From the NCBI RefSeq assembly GCF_012986595.1, contig NZ_JAAQYM010000008.1:62001-126000 (forward strand): a stretch of DNA of 64,000 nucleotides, written 5' to 3'. Every line of letters starts with the position of its first letter. The stretch's first letter is position 1. The notes beneath the pieces were generated by a model. That model saw nothing but the letters and a program-made list of their open reading frames with translations, ran no database searches and was not told the origin of the DNA. Made by a program: the position numbers and the translations under genes. This stretch comes from Pseudomonas koreensis (GTDB lineage Bacteria > Pseudomonadota > Gammaproteobacteria > Pseudomonadales > Pseudomonadaceae). Shown here piece by piece: positions 25,930-34,707 of the stretch.

Positions 25930-26222
25930 AGTGCGATACCTTCGAGTGAGTAAGTTCGATCAATTGGGGGGCGGTCTGCTGTTGATTTGCCTGCCAGTAG
26001 TTGAGCGACAACAGCGAACTCTGCCGCATTAATGTCGCCCAGCTCCTTAGCGAAAGTGGTAAGGCATTCAAGCCGGATCCGTGCTGCTTCAGTTTTCCGT
26101 ACTCGATAATCAAACAGCGCTGTACCTACGATTCTGATAGCCATCAGATGCCGAGCCTGCGGGTCACTGTTGTTGAGTGTGTTAGTCTTTGAATCACTGC
26201 TGCTTTGGTGCCTTGCTTCCAT
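25926..26222 (-). CDS. Hypothetical phage protein
   Basis: 98 aa from ATG 26222, chosen because of a GAGGG site upstream; the frame extends to 26273 without one. Not recognised. It is helical and polar (RIVGTALFDYRVRKTEAARIRLECLTTFAKELGDINAAEFAVVAQLLAG), with a Ser/Thr-rich N-terminus. It is translationally coupled to the PrtN-like gene (ATGA overlap). Confidence 0.7.
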   Translation of the reverse strand: MEARHQSSSDSKTNTLNNSDPQARHLMAIRIVGTALFDYRVRKTEAARIRLECLTTFAKELGDINAAEFAVVAQLLAGKSTADRPPIDRTYSLEGIAL

Positions 26223-26286
26223 GATGTTGCCCTCAGTGGTGGTTGATGTCGGGGAGCTGCAACTCCTCGACATCGCTTCTCATCCG

Positions 26287-26580
26287 TCAGTCTCGACGGG
26301 CCAGGTGAATAACCAGGTCAGCGTAATTCGGGTCTTCCTCGCTACAGGATTGCCATTCCAGTACGCTCAAAATCTGCTGTGGGCTGCACGACTCCACCAG
26401 GATTTCGCGCTGGCCACCTGCAGCACGAACTTCAAGAATCTGCAGCAGCCCGTCCTCGCCGTAAGCCCCGGCTTGAATCACCGGCTGGGTCTTCCCCAGC
26501 GCATTCAGGCCATCGATGATCTCCTGCAGCTTGTTCGTGTTGCCGTCGCCGGCATTACCCATAAAGACTTGGATTTGCAT
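26287..26580 (-). CDS. Hypothetical phage protein
   Basis: 97 aa, preceded by AAGGAGG at a good distance. No family recognised. The sequence (QIQVFMGNAGDGNTNKLQEIIDGLN, GEDGLLQILEVRAAGG) suggests a small mixed alpha/beta protein without membrane segments. It follows the primase-helicase gene by 16 bp in the minus-strand early operon. Confidence 0.7.
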   Translation of the reverse strand: MQIQVFMGNAGDGNTNKLQEIIDGLNALGKTQPVIQAGAYGEDGLLQILEVRAAGGQREILVESCSPQQILSVLEWQSCSEEDPNYADLVIHLARRD

Positions 26581-26596
26581 CGGTGTAGCCTCCTTT

Positions 26597-29392
26597 TCAC
26601 GCTTTGAAGATCCAGCACTTGACCGTTGTGGGACGGCCCGGCGCCAAGGGTGTTCTGCTGTTCATCGCTGCGCGGACTGCGCTGTGTACGGCTTTATTTG
26701 CTTCCAGAAACTTGTGCGAGCGTGACTCTTTGAGTAGGTCGCGCAGGGTGGCCACGTCGGCCAGCTTCTGTTTGTGTTCGGCGGCTCGTTCGCTGAATTC
26801 GTTGAGGTTGATCGCAATGACGCTCGGGTCGCTGCTGTGATCGACCAAGGGGTCATCATTGAGCGATTCGAGGTAGTCGTAGACTTCCCAGAATTCGGCA
26901 ACGGCCGGGTGGTCGGAGCTGATTGAGGCTTGGCGCTCGATCGCCATTCGGACGATCTGCCGCTGGGTCGCGGCTACCTGAGGCTCGTCCAGTTTCAGAA
27001 CCAGGCGCAGGGCATCGAGTAGCGAAAGCAACTGCGCGTGGTTCTTGCTGATCCGCTCCACACGGATGTATCCGCGCAGGTCGGATCCGCAGCTGCGGCA
27101 GTTACCTTGTTCGCTTGGGAACTCGGTTCCGCAGTCGAAGCAGTGGGTGTGCAGCCGGCGCAGCTTGGCTTCGTGTTCGGGCATGCGCTGGGCGAAAAAC
27201 TTGAGGACGGCCGACTCTTTACCGACGGCCCGAATCAGGAAGTGGCTGAGCGTTCCGCCGTCCAGGGCGTTCAGCTTGTCCGCTGCAGCGCGGCTTTGCG
27301 GCGTTACTGTCGGCCGGATGAAGTGCAGCTTCACGATCCGGGTCATGATCGCTTCATGGGCGACCACGGCCGCGTTCTGGCTGATGGCGATCGTGCCGCG
27401 AAACGGTGGTTCGTAGGTTTCGTTGCCGGCAGTCTTCACACCTTTGGTGGCCAAAGTGCCGCCGCCAAAAAAGTCTTTCAGCTCGTCCCATTCGAAAGTC
27501 TTGGCGTGAGATCGATCGTCACCGTGGCGATCCGCCTCAAGAAACACCACAGGCATTCCGGATACCTGACCCATCAACCGCGAACGGCCGGCTTTCGTCG
27601 ACTTCATAGGGTCGAAGCCTTCGTACCCCTCGCGGCCGAGCAGTTTCCACAGCAGGTTGAGCAGGGTGGTTTTGCCGGCGCCGGCCTCACCGGTGGCTTC
27701 CAGAAAAGGGAAGGACTGATAGCGCGCCCGGATCTGCTCGCAGAACAGCGAACCGAAAAAGAACACCAGTGCGACCAAACCTTGGGCGCCGAAGCATGTC
27801 CACAGCAGCTGCAGCCACTGCTCGTTAAAATCCTTCCCGTCACGCTGCAGCTTGATCGGGACGCCTTTCTGCAGTGATTTCAGCCGCAGTTTTCCGAACT
27901 CGAAATAGTCCTCGCTGTTGATTTTGTAGATCGTGCCATCCTTGATGGCGAGATCCCCAAAAACGTAGCAGCCGTATTCCTTGCTGTAGCCCACGTAGTC
28001 GATCGTGGACACGGTTTTGATGCCGAACAGTTGATCCTTCATCAACTTGTCGAGCTGCTGCCCGCTGCCGGTGTACATGGCACCGGCAGCCATCCCGAGC
28101 AGACGTTTTTTGAATTCGCTGGCGGCTGATAGCTGACCGCTGGTGAAGGTGTTTTTCACGCTTTCTGAGTCGTGAGGGAAGTCCACACGCACGTAGTACC
28201 AGGATTCGTCGGTGACTTCGTTGCGTTGAAAGTACAGCGCCTGCGGGTAGCAGTTCGCGATCTCGACGACGCTACCTGACTGTTGCAGGGCCTTCTCACG
28301 CTGCTGCGATTGATTGAGCAACTGGTCGTCGTGGTTCTCGCTGTCCTCGATGTCCTGCATCGCCCGGTTGAATTTCTCCATGTCCAACTTGAACCAGTAG
28401 AGGCGGTTGCCGAATCCAAGGTGGAATTCCCCGCGCTTGTTCCAGTCGTACATGAGCAACGCTTTCTCGGCCGCGCTCTCGGCCAGCAGCAGGGAACCCT
28501 GGTGACGAACCTGTTTCAGGTCAGCGGCAATCTGATCAGCTCGTTGGCTTTCGTCATCGATGAAGCCCCATCGTTGATGCAGGTCGTTCCAGTCGGTCTT
28601 TCGGCCGTCGCGGAGCGGAATCTGTGCAGCCTCACAGACGAATCCCAGCGCTCGCGCCTGCTTTGCCCAGCGTTTGGTGTAGGTGTGTGCACCTGGTTCG
28701 TTGTCCAAGGCCCACACCAGCTTCGGTAGCTTTCCTTCGCGGTTTCGAGCAAGCGCCCGCAGTGATTCCTCCGGGAACGCGTTCGAAGACATAGCCGACA
28801 CTGCTGCGATGTCGTTGTGCACCAAGGCGATCGCATCGAAGATTCCTTCCACAATCCAGATTTCTTTGGCTTCCAGCAGATCCACGCAAGGCGGGCACCA
28901 CCAGACGCCGCGGTAGCTGTCCTTCGATTTGAAGCGCGCTTTCATCTTTCCAAAGCGGTGTGGGCGGTCGATCAACCTTTCCCACCAGCCGCCTTTCTCC
29001 AGGGCAAAGCGAACGGTAGCGCTGCCGGCGTTGTGTTCGGCCGAGTAATAGCTTTCCTGGGTGAACCATCCCTGGATCAGCTCTAAGCGAAAACCTCGGG
29101 CAAATTCCAGATAGGCGCGGGCGGTCGCGTTAGGGTGTTGATCGGTCGCTGGCGCGCGTTTGCTCCAGTCTTCAAACAGGTCGTCGTATAGCTCCTTCAC
29201 ATGCATCGTGTGGGCGCATTTTTCAGGTCTGCCGCAGATCACTAACCACGGAGCATCAAAGCGGGTGTAAAGCGTCTTCTGCCTGCACTTCGGGCAAGTA
29301 CCCCCACGCATGTAGTCGGTGTTTGTCCTGTGCTTGAGGCCGTAATCGAATTTCAAGCGTTCGATCACGTCGCTACGCAGTTGCTCTTTCAT
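26597..29392 (-). CDS. Phage replication protein: zinc-finger primase / Toprim / helicase fusion
   Basis: 931 aa. The N-terminus has a CHC2-like zinc site (GGTCPKCRQKTLY...CGRPEKCAH). A Toprim-type region follows (EIWIVEGIFDAIAL, KLVWALDNEPGA, TDWNDLHQ), and then an ATPase domain with Walker A ATGEAGAGKTTLL near residue 560 and a helicase-like acidic motif (VVFLEADRHG). A second zinc site CFDCGTEFPSEQGNCRSCG lies near 760. This layout is that of alpha-type primase-helicases used by many temperate phages in place of the P2 A protein. It would start replication of the excised genome. Confidence 0.85.
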   Translation of the reverse strand: MKEQLRSDVIERLKFDYGLKHRTNTDYMRGGTCPKCRQKTLYTRFDAPWLVICGRPEKCAHTMHVKELYDDLFEDWSKRAPATDQHPNATARAYLEFARGFRLELIQGWFTQESYYSAEHNAGSATVRFALEKGGWWERLIDRPHRFGKMKARFKSKDSYRGVWWCPPCVDLLEAKEIWIVEGIFDAIALVHNDIAAVSAMSSNAFPEESLRALARNREGKLPKLVWALDNEPGAHTYTKRWAKQARALGFVCEAAQIPLRDGRKTDWNDLHQRWGFIDDESQRADQIAADLKQVRHQGSLLLAESAAEKALLMYDWNKRGEFHLGFGNRLYWFKLDMEKFNRAMQDIEDSENHDDQLLNQSQQREKALQQSGSVVEIANCYPQALYFQRNEVTDESWYYVRVDFPHDSESVKNTFTSGQLSAASEFKKRLLGMAAGAMYTGSGQQLDKLMKDQLFGIKTVSTIDYVGYSKEYGCYVFGDLAIKDGTIYKINSEDYFEFGKLRLKSLQKGVPIKLQRDGKDFNEQWLQLLWTCFGAQGLVALVFFFGSLFCEQIRARYQSFPFLEATGEAGAGKTTLLNLLWKLLGREGYEGFDPMKSTKAGRSRLMGQVSGMPVVFLEADRHGDDRSHAKTFEWDELKDFFGGGTLATKGVKTAGNETYEPPFRGTIAISQNAAVVAHEAIMTRIVKLHFIRPTVTPQSRAAADKLNALDGGTLSHFLIRAVGKESAVLKFFAQRMPEHEAKLRRLHTHCFDCGTEFPSEQGNCRSCGSDLRGYIRVERISKNHAQLLSLLDALRLVLKLDEPQVAATQRQIVRMAIERQASISSDHPAVAEFWEVYDYLESLNDDPLVDHSSDPSVIAINLNEFSERAAEHKQKLADVATLRDLLKESRSHKFLEANKAVHSAVRAAMNSRTPLAPGRPTTVKCWIFKA

Positions 29393-29394
29393 GG

Positions 29395-29628
29395 TTACTT
29401 CACTTTCTTAAGGCAGAGGGAGAGGGCGCCGATCAGGTGTTTCTGTGCGGCCATCACAGGACAGTTAGCGAGGATCGATCCGTGACGCAGGCCTTCGGGG
29501 ATAAAGCGGAATTGATCTGCATACCAAAGGTCATTGAGGCTGAGACGGTACTGTTCACGCAGGTTTGCCAAGAGCGCTTCGGCCTGCGCTGGCGGCAGTT
29601 TTGCGTTGATGTTCAGGGTGTTTTCCAT
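29395..29628 (-). CDS. Hypothetical phage protein
   Basis: 77 aa from ATG 29628 (GAGG upstream); the frame has a TTG two codons earlier. Not recognised. The protein is helical and soluble, ending in LSLCLKKVK. Its stop lies 2 bp before the primase-helicase start, so the two are probably co-translated. Confidence 0.7.
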   Translation of the reverse strand: MENTLNINAKLPPAQAEALLANLREQYRLSLNDLWYADQFRFIPEGLRHGSILANCPVMAAQKHLIGALSLCLKKVK

Positions 29629-29703
29629 CGTCAAACCTCAATTTCGGGCGCAGCTCACCCAAACCCACGGATATGGGGGGATCGGGAATTTGTTGGTTGG
29701 GTG

Positions 29704-30069
29704 TTAAGGAGTGGTAACGCGGAAACGCCCGTTGTCCGGCGCGTTCAGAATGCGTTCATAGATCAGGCTGACGGGGACGGCCCAAACCTCACCGGTGCCT
29801 GTGTCAGCGATAACTGTATGTGTCGCCGTGCTGGTCAGTACGTCCAGGCACTGCCGATCGCTTGCGGCAGATAAATCGCTGTATGCCAGGTGAACCATTT
29901 TTTCGGCTGTCGGAGTCCGTACGTCGAAGTCGGACACCAAATGTTGAACGGCGCGTTTGACCAATTGCTGATCGTCGCTCAAGTGTTCGCACCGATGCCG
30001 TTCGAGGAACAGCGACGCCGCGGCTTTGAGCATGTCCTGATATTCCTGTGCTGCAGACAGATTGTTCAT
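29704..30069 (-). CDS. Hypothetical phage protein
   Basis: 121 aa, start overlapping the end of the CII-like gene by 4 bp. No family recognised; the N-terminal 90 residues look helical, and the C-terminus (THTVIADTGTGEVWAVPVSLIYERI) looks like a small beta unit. Part of the early minus-strand operon. Confidence 0.7.
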   Translation of the reverse strand: MNNLSAAQEYQDMLKAAASLFLERHRCEHLSDDQQLVKRAVQHLVSDFDVRTPTAEKMVHLAYSDLSAASDRQCLDVLTSTATHTVIADTGTGEVWAVPVSLIYERILNAPDNGRFRVTTP

Positions 30070-30539
30070 TGGGCTTTCCCCGCACGGTATAGAGCGATGG
30101 CTGCAAGCACTTCGGAGTGTCGTGCAGCAACATGGAGGTTGTGGGCGTCTAGGATCAGCTCGGCTTCTTCTTCGCTGATCGAACCGTCTTCAAGCGCCTT
30201 GGCGATCGCCTGGTCAACACAACCGCGCTTTGCTGCTACCTGCACCGACCGAGCGTAAAGCTCGACGTTGTCCAAGGTCTCAGGATCAGCAACCGGCACA
30301 AACAGCCCGCCATACATCGACGCGACGTAGTTGGGTAAATGGTGTGTGCCGCAATCTTGCTCCAGCATGAAAACTTGCGTGTCACTAAGCGGGCTACAGC
30401 CAGCGTTTTCGTAGGCATGGTTGTCGAACTTTTTAAGCTTCAGTCCCAAGCGTGCGGCAGCGGCCTCACGTCCTCCGGTATAGCTGCGGATGATCTCGCT
30501 CATGACTTCTTTGCGAGTGTCTAGGATCGGGCTTTTCAT
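30066..30539 (-). CDS. Phage CII-family regulatory protein (CP76/YmfL-like)
   Basis: 157 aa. The N-terminal SYTGGREAAAARLGLKLKKFDNHAYENAGCSPLSDTQVFMLEQ is the helix-turn-helix region seen in the CP76/YmfL-type CII group of P2-like phages. The C-terminal half is helical. Expected to promote lysogenic regulation or early control. It lies second after the Cro-like gene in the leftward operon. Confidence 0.75.
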   Translation of the reverse strand: MKSPILDTRKEVMSEIIRSYTGGREAAAARLGLKLKKFDNHAYENAGCSPLSDTQVFMLEQDCGTHHLPNYVASMYGGLFVPVADPETLDNVELYARSVQVAAKRGCVDQAIAKALEDGSISEEEAELILDAHNLHVAARHSEVLAAIALYRAGKAQ

Positions 30540-30568
30540 CTTCTACTTTTCCCTGTTGAGCGCCGCTA

Positions 30569-30769
30569 TTACTGTTCGATCACGCCGTCTTTAATCCCTA
30601 GCAACACAGCGGCGCGATGTGCCTCCCCCCGGCGACCTTTGATCCGACCGTTCAATAGGTCGCTGACTAAATTTTTGTTCAGTCCGTGTTTGCGACTGAA
30701 CTCCGCAATGCTGACTCCTTTTCGATCAAGCGCCGCCCGGGCTTGCTCGTGCGTAACGGTGGCGGGCAT
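30569..30769 (-). CDS. Small HTH protein, BcepMu gp16-family / Cro-like
   Basis: 66 aa: ARAALDRKGVSIAEFSRKHGLNKNLVSDLLNGRIKGRRGEAHRAAVLLGIKDG is a compact helix-turn-helix of the type found in BcepMu gp16-like phage proteins. It is transcribed divergently from the CI-like gene, the standard Cro position, with about 75 bp of operator between. Likely the lytic-side repressor. Confidence 0.8.
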   Translation of the reverse strand: MPATVTHEQARAALDRKGVSIAEFSRKHGLNKNLVSDLLNGRIKGRRGEAHRAAVLLGIKDGVIEQ

Positions 30770-30843
30770 AGTGCTCCCCTTGTTTGTTTCTGTTTGTTTG
30801 CGTTTGTCTGTGGTGATTCTTGGTCAAAAAAATGATCAAGTCA
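30770..30843. promoter_or_regulatory. Lysis-lysogeny switch operator region
   Basis: Between the Cro-like and CI-like genes there is a run of TTTGT-type direct repeats (GTTTGTTTCTGTTTGTTTGCGTTTGTCTG, about 30781-30810). This is a repeated half-site pattern suitable for both repressors and overlapping divergent promoters. The assignment rests on position plus the repeats. Confidence 0.6.
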
Positions 30844-31209
30844 ATGGTGGTGAATAAAAAAATGCTCATAGCGGATCGAGTGGGTGAACGCCTCAGGGAA
30901 GAGCGCGAGCGCTTGGGGTTAAATCAAACGGATTTTGGTGTGCTGCTAGGCGTCAGCCGGGGCACACAAAAGAACTACGAATTGGGAGCGAACTCTCTCG
31001 ATCTCCGATACGTCACGGCTCTTGAAGAACGTGGCGTTGATGCTGCTTATGTGCTGACCGGCCGGCGATCCACTCCTCTGGGGCAACTTTTTAGCGCAGC
31101 AGAAGAAGAGTTGATAAACCAGTTCAGAACCATTTCGGATGAGGATCAAAAAGCGATCCGTCGTTTCCTTGAGGCCATGGCTGACGACGCCGCCAGGCGT
31201 CGGTCTTAA
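30844..31209 (+). CDS. CI-like phage repressor (XRE-family HTH)
   Basis: About 121 aa. An N-terminal XRE helix-turn-helix (VGERLREERERLGLNQTDFGVLLGVSRGTQKNYELGANSLDLRYVTALEERGVDAAYVLTG) is followed by a short helical tail. It lacks a LexA-like autocleavage peptidase domain, so RecA-driven self-cleavage is not expected; the PrtN-like gene may matter for induction instead. ATG 30844 was chosen; ATG 30862 and TTG 30820 are alternatives. Faces the Cro-like gene. Confidence 0.8.
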   Translation: MVVNKKMLIADRVGERLREERERLGLNQTDFGVLLGVSRGTQKNYELGANSLDLRYVTALEERGVDAAYVLTGRRSTPLGQLFSAAEEELINQFRTISDEDQKAIRRFLEAMADDAARRRS

Positions 31210-31226
31210 TTCACGAAAAGCCATAC

Positions 31227-31258
31227 ATCATTGGGAAAGCTCCCATTCCAATGATTTT
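31227..31258 (+). terminator. Intrinsic terminator after the CI-like gene
   Basis: ATCATTGG / CCAATGAT arms (31227-31234 with 31247-31254) flank a loop that can extend pairing (GGGA/TCCC). TTTTT follows at 31255-31259. It lies 18 bp past the CI-like stop. Confidence 0.7.
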
Positions 31259-31309
31259 TGCCACGCCCCATAAAGTCCGTTCAGCAATGCACTTTATGGA
31301 GTAGTTAGC

Positions 31310-31495
31310 ATGTTGGATCGCAAGAAGAACGATCAAATCAACCTCGAGCACGTCGGGTCGGAAACTACCGTACTCACTGACATCGAGCGTCGACTGATCG
31401 ATCTGTATCGTCGGCTGAGTCGCGTTGAACAGCAGCAGGTTCGTCGCGTGGCTGAGATACTGGCAATCAACCCAAAGGAGAAAGTAGGGGGCTGA
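31310..31495 (+). CDS. Small hypothetical phage protein
   Basis: 61 aa. Polar, helical, with ETTVLTDIERRLIDLYRRLSRVEQQQVRRVAEILAINP, similar in style to the C-terminal tail of the CI-like protein (LINQFRTISDEDQKAIRRFLEAMA). It may be a detached regulatory helix domain. A GGAGTAG site precedes the ATG. Function unknown. Confidence 0.6.
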   Translation: MLDRKKNDQINLEHVGSETTVLTDIERRLIDLYRRLSRVEQQQVRRVAEILAINPKEKVGG

Positions 31496-31550
31496 ACGTC
31501 ATTCTTTGAATGATCCCGATCGCCGACGCTGTAGCGTTGGCGGTTTGTAC

Positions 31551-31808
31551 CTACGCCACCGCCTGCGACCCCAACTGCTCGAACAGCTCCCGCTGCTTCG
31601 CCCTGGGCAACTCGCGAAACCGATCGATCAACATGCGTTCGAAGGTCTGCGAACACGGGCTGAGCGTGTGTGAGAACGTCAGGTTCGACACCCATGTATG
31701 CCCGCACCTGGCGTCCAGGCATTGGCAATACAGCTTCACGAACTCCGTTGTTACCTCTTCCCGTGAAGCAATTCGGCCCTTGTGGCCGCACTTGCATACA
31801 ACTCTCAT
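31551..31808 (-). CDS. ogr: Ogr/Delta-family late-gene activator
   Basis: About 85 aa zinc-binding activator of P2-like late promoters. The four-cysteine pattern is clear: MRVVCKCGHKGRI ... LYCQCLDARCGHTWV, followed by NLTFSHTLSPC as in Ogr proteins. ATG 31808 is the conserved start; the frame runs five codons further upstream. In P2 this gene product turns on the capsid and tail operons; here these start at 34707 (leftward) and 34870 (rightward). Confidence 0.92.
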   Translation of the reverse strand: MRVVCKCGHKGRIASREEVTTEFVKLYCQCLDARCGHTWVSNLTFSHTLSPCSQTFERMLIDRFRELPRAKQRELFEQLGSQAVA

Positions 31809-31883
31809 TGTGTCCCTCCCCAAGGGCAGCTGATCGCTACCATATTGCCATAATATGCAGTGGCTTTCTCTCCACTTGCTTAT

Positions 31884-32912
31884 TCATGTAGTGGTATCCA
31901 CTGCTTCATGAGCAGGCTTCCAGCTAAAGCGCCTGTCTTCTCGTAACTTGTTATTAAGCTGGTCGAACAACTGGCAGATCGGCCGGATCTCGTTGCTGGT
32001 GTACACGCGATCGATCTTTTCGATGTCGCCGAATCCACCGGTGTTTTCCGGGATGATGCCTGCCAGCGCCGGGTTCATCCGCCAGGCCGCGATGACATCG
32101 TTTCGAGTGATGTTCTTCACTTTCTCCAGCTCGTCTTTCGCCTGGAAGTCGCCCACCGGGATGATCTGGATGGCGTTTTCCTTACCGTTGGGGATGTTGA
32201 CGAACATCGATCGGAAGTTGCCCACACCCTTGCTCGCGCTGATTTGGGCGCGCAGCTCGTCTTCGTCCTCTTCGGTCAGGTCGGGGTCGTTGGTGTAGAA
32301 GATGTAGCCGGCGTGCGCACCGTTGCTGTAGTAGCGCCGGCGGAAGAGGGTAGCGGCCTCATTCAGCAGCAACGCCTGCAGACCTCCCAAGTAATCTGGA
32401 ATCCCGTAAATGTTCTGTTCCACGTCGTAGTCCAGGACGTGGGAGATCTCGTGCGCCTCGAACTCCATTTCCTTGTTGTCGGGCAGCAGCATCACGAAAC
32501 CGCCGTCGACCTTTACGCGCATGTTGATCGCCGGCAGGTGCTGAAGCTCCAGCACCTGGCCGAATGCGTTGGTGTCGTTGTAGAAGTACGCTTCGCCAAA
32601 CACCATGTAGTCCAGTCCGGCGCGGCCCATTGTCTCTGTGCTGCAGCCGGCCGAGGCGATGAACTCACGCAGCAACAGGTTGCGCTTGAACTTCGGAATG
32701 GCGCCGTGGTGAGCGTTGGCGCGCAACAGCTTCGCCAGGCCGGCCCGTGATACCGGCGGCTTGTAGATCTTGCCGTCGTCGCTGGGGAACACGCCCACGT
32801 ATTCGCCGATGTTGCCGGACAGCACCTGCTCCGGTTCCCCGAATGTAAACGAACGCATCGGCTGCTGCTGTGGTTGGACTACGTGGTGCTTTCTGCGTTT
32901 GCGGTTGGCCAT
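31884..32912 (-). CDS. Phage portal protein (gpQ family, PBSX type)
   Basis: 342 aa. Portal ring at the capsid vertex through which DNA is packaged. Recognised by MRSFTFGEPEQVLSGN, YMVFGEAYFYNDTNAFGQVLELQHLP, HVLDYDVEQNIYGIPDYLGGL, the RRYYSNGAHAGYIFY segment and IAAWRMNPALAGIIPENTGGFGDIEK, all P2 gpQ-like. Length is typical. Its 5' 248 bp overlap the annotated 3' end of the terminase gene in another frame. Confidence 0.93.
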   Translation of the reverse strand: MANRKRRKHHVVQPQQQPMRSFTFGEPEQVLSGNIGEYVGVFPSDDGKIYKPPVSRAGLAKLLRANAHHGAIPKFKRNLLLREFIASAGCSTETMGRAGLDYMVFGEAYFYNDTNAFGQVLELQHLPAINMRVKVDGGFVMLLPDNKEMEFEAHEISHVLDYDVEQNIYGIPDYLGGLQALLLNEAATLFRRRYYSNGAHAGYIFYTNDPDLTEEDEDELRAQISASKGVGNFRSMFVNIPNGKENAIQIIPVGDFQAKDELEKVKNITRNDVIAAWRMNPALAGIIPENTGGFGDIEKIDRVYTSNEIRPICQLFDQLNNKLREDRRFSWKPAHEAVDTTT

Positions 32913-34707
32913 GGCTGCTCTGGTTACTCGTGACGTAGCGGCTACGACGCCGCTTGTTGGTGTTCAAAGGTTCGTTTGACAGGGCGTGCATCACCGCCCA
33001 GGCAATGTCGGCGTGACCGGTGGCTTCGGTACGGGATGCGCTGTAGGTGATCTGACCGCTGTTGGTGGCGCCGCGCTTGATGGTCAGGAATGCCTGGGCG
33101 ATATCCGTCCATCCCGCGTCCCACTCGATGCGACTGCCTTGGATCGTGTCCTGGGCTTTCAGTACCAGGGCGTTTTTCGCTTCCAGGCTGTAGTGAATCG
33201 GTGTCGCCTTGGCGTAGAAGTCGCGCACCAGGTCGAAAACGCCGTAACCCACGCCGGTGACATCGATGCCGATGTGCTGCACGTTGAAGCGCTCGGTCAG
33301 CTTCTTGACCTGCGCGGCCTGGTAGGTGAACGAATGGCCCCGCCAGCTGTGCTTCTCCAGGATCCGGAACTTCGCCCCGGGTTCGAGTGGCGGCGCGATG
33401 ACCACACAGGTGGCGTCGTCGCGGGTGCGACTCGGGTCGTACCCCAGCCAGACCGGGCTGTTGCCGAACGGGCGATCCAGATCCGGGTTGTAGTCCTCCC
33501 ACAGCGACAGATCCGAGTAGCAGCGCTCCAGATCCTTGAGGCTGAAAGCGCTTTGAGTGCTGTCGATGAACTTGCAGTAGAACAGCTGTTGAAACTTGTC
33601 CTCGTCGTACTCCAACTGCAGTTGTTCCAGGTCGAACAAATCGCAGCCGCCGGCGATCGCATCGTCCAGAGTAATCGTTTTGCGCCACTGGCCGTCCGGA
33701 CACAGCGCGCCCTGTGTGTAGGCCGTTTCGCTCGGCCACACACCGCCGGCCTTCTTGCCGCGCTTGCTGTTGCGGAACTCTTCGCCCGACCAGAACGGAT
33801 ACGCCTGGTGCGACACGGCGCTGGGCGTCGAGAAATAGGTTTTGCGCCACTTCTTGTGGGTGCCCATGGCGCTGGCCACGGTGCTGAGTTTTTCGAAGTC
33901 GCGAATCCAGAAATATTCGTCCACGTAGACGTGGCCGTGGTAGCCCTGGGCGGTGCTGCTGTTGGTGCTGAGAAAACGCAGCTCGGCGCCGTTGCTCAGG
34001 GTGATCGGGTTACCGGTCAGCTCAATATCAAACCATTGCTTGGCGAACTGGATGATGTAGCTGCGGAAGATCTCGGACTGCGATCGGCTGGCCGACAGGA
34101 ACACCTGGTTATCACCGCTCAACACGGCGTCCATGAACGCTTCGCCGGCGAAGTAGTAGGTCAGGCCGACCTGACGGCTTTTGAGGATGTTCCGGACACG
34201 GCGGGTCAGCGGGTTCTGTTTCGCCTCGAACAGTTCTTTCTGGTAGCCGTACATTTTCGAGATGAACTTATCCAGGAAGTCCACTTCGGTCAGGCCGCTG
34301 ATGTCGTTCTTTGCCTTCTTTTCGCGCTTCTTGCCGCCGCCTTCGCCACGCTCACGGCGTTGGCCAGGCTGACGTTCGCGAGGCTCGTCCGGACGATCTG
34401 TTGCCGCCGCCGGCGCAGGTTTGGCCGCTAGCTTTTTCAGTCGCTCAAGCAGGCTTGTCAGCCGCTCCAGTTCGTCCAGTTCGGCTTTCGTCAGCGGCTC
34501 GATCTTCTCCAGAATCAAGGTGATTCGTCGGTTGACGGCGCTCAACGGTTCTTCATCCGTAAGCATCTCGTCCCACCCGCCTTGGCGGATCCAGTAGTAG
34601 ACGATACGGATATTTGGCAGCTTCAAATGCGCCTGGATTTCCTTCACCGAACAGCGGCGCAGGTAGAGGCGTTTTGCGGCTTCTTTGACTTCGGTCGGGT
34701 AGTTCAT
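32665..34707 (-). CDS. Terminase large (ATPase) subunit, gpP family
   Basis: About 680 aa as open frame, starting at ATG 34707 (MNYPTEVKEAAKRLYLRR, a helix-turn-helix typical of gpP N-termini). ATPase motifs: LKSRQVGLTYYFAGEAF (Walker A-like) and VYVDEYFWI (Walker B); nuclease region with GYDPSRTRDDATCVVI and IGIDVTGVGYGVFDLV. The last 80 or so residues lie over the portal gene in a different frame and are Arg/Gln/Ala-rich without family resemblance. The conserved protein seems to end near RRRSRYVTSNQ, so the tail is probably an overlap extension or results from a frameshift that removed the original stop. Confidence 0.9.
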   Translation of the reverse strand: MNYPTEVKEAAKRLYLRRCSVKEIQAHLKLPNIRIVYYWIRQGGWDEMLTDEEPLSAVNRRITLILEKIEPLTKAELDELERLTSLLERLKKLAAKPAPAAATDRPDEPRERQPGQRRERGEGGGKKREKKAKNDISGLTEVDFLDKFISKMYGYQKELFEAKQNPLTRRVRNILKSRQVGLTYYFAGEAFMDAVLSGDNQVFLSASRSQSEIFRSYIIQFAKQWFDIELTGNPITLSNGAELRFLSTNSSTAQGYHGHVYVDEYFWIRDFEKLSTVASAMGTHKKWRKTYFSTPSAVSHQAYPFWSGEEFRNSKRGKKAGGVWPSETAYTQGALCPDGQWRKTITLDDAIAGGCDLFDLEQLQLEYDEDKFQQLFYCKFIDSTQSAFSLKDLERCYSDLSLWEDYNPDLDRPFGNSPVWLGYDPSRTRDDATCVVIAPPLEPGAKFRILEKHSWRGHSFTYQAAQVKKLTERFNVQHIGIDVTGVGYGVFDLVRDFYAKATPIHYSLEAKNALVLKAQDTIQGSRIEWDAGWTDIAQAFLTIKRGATNSGQITYSASRTEATGHADIAWAVMHALSNEPLNTNKRRRSRYVTSNQSSHGQPQTQKAPRSPTTAAADAFVYIRGTGAGAVRQHRRIRGRVPQRRRQDLQAAGITGRPGEAVARQRSPRRHSEVQAQPVAA

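Noticed and set aside
33297..34431. Long plus-strand frames opposite the terminase
   Set aside because: Antisense shadow of a well-supported gene.
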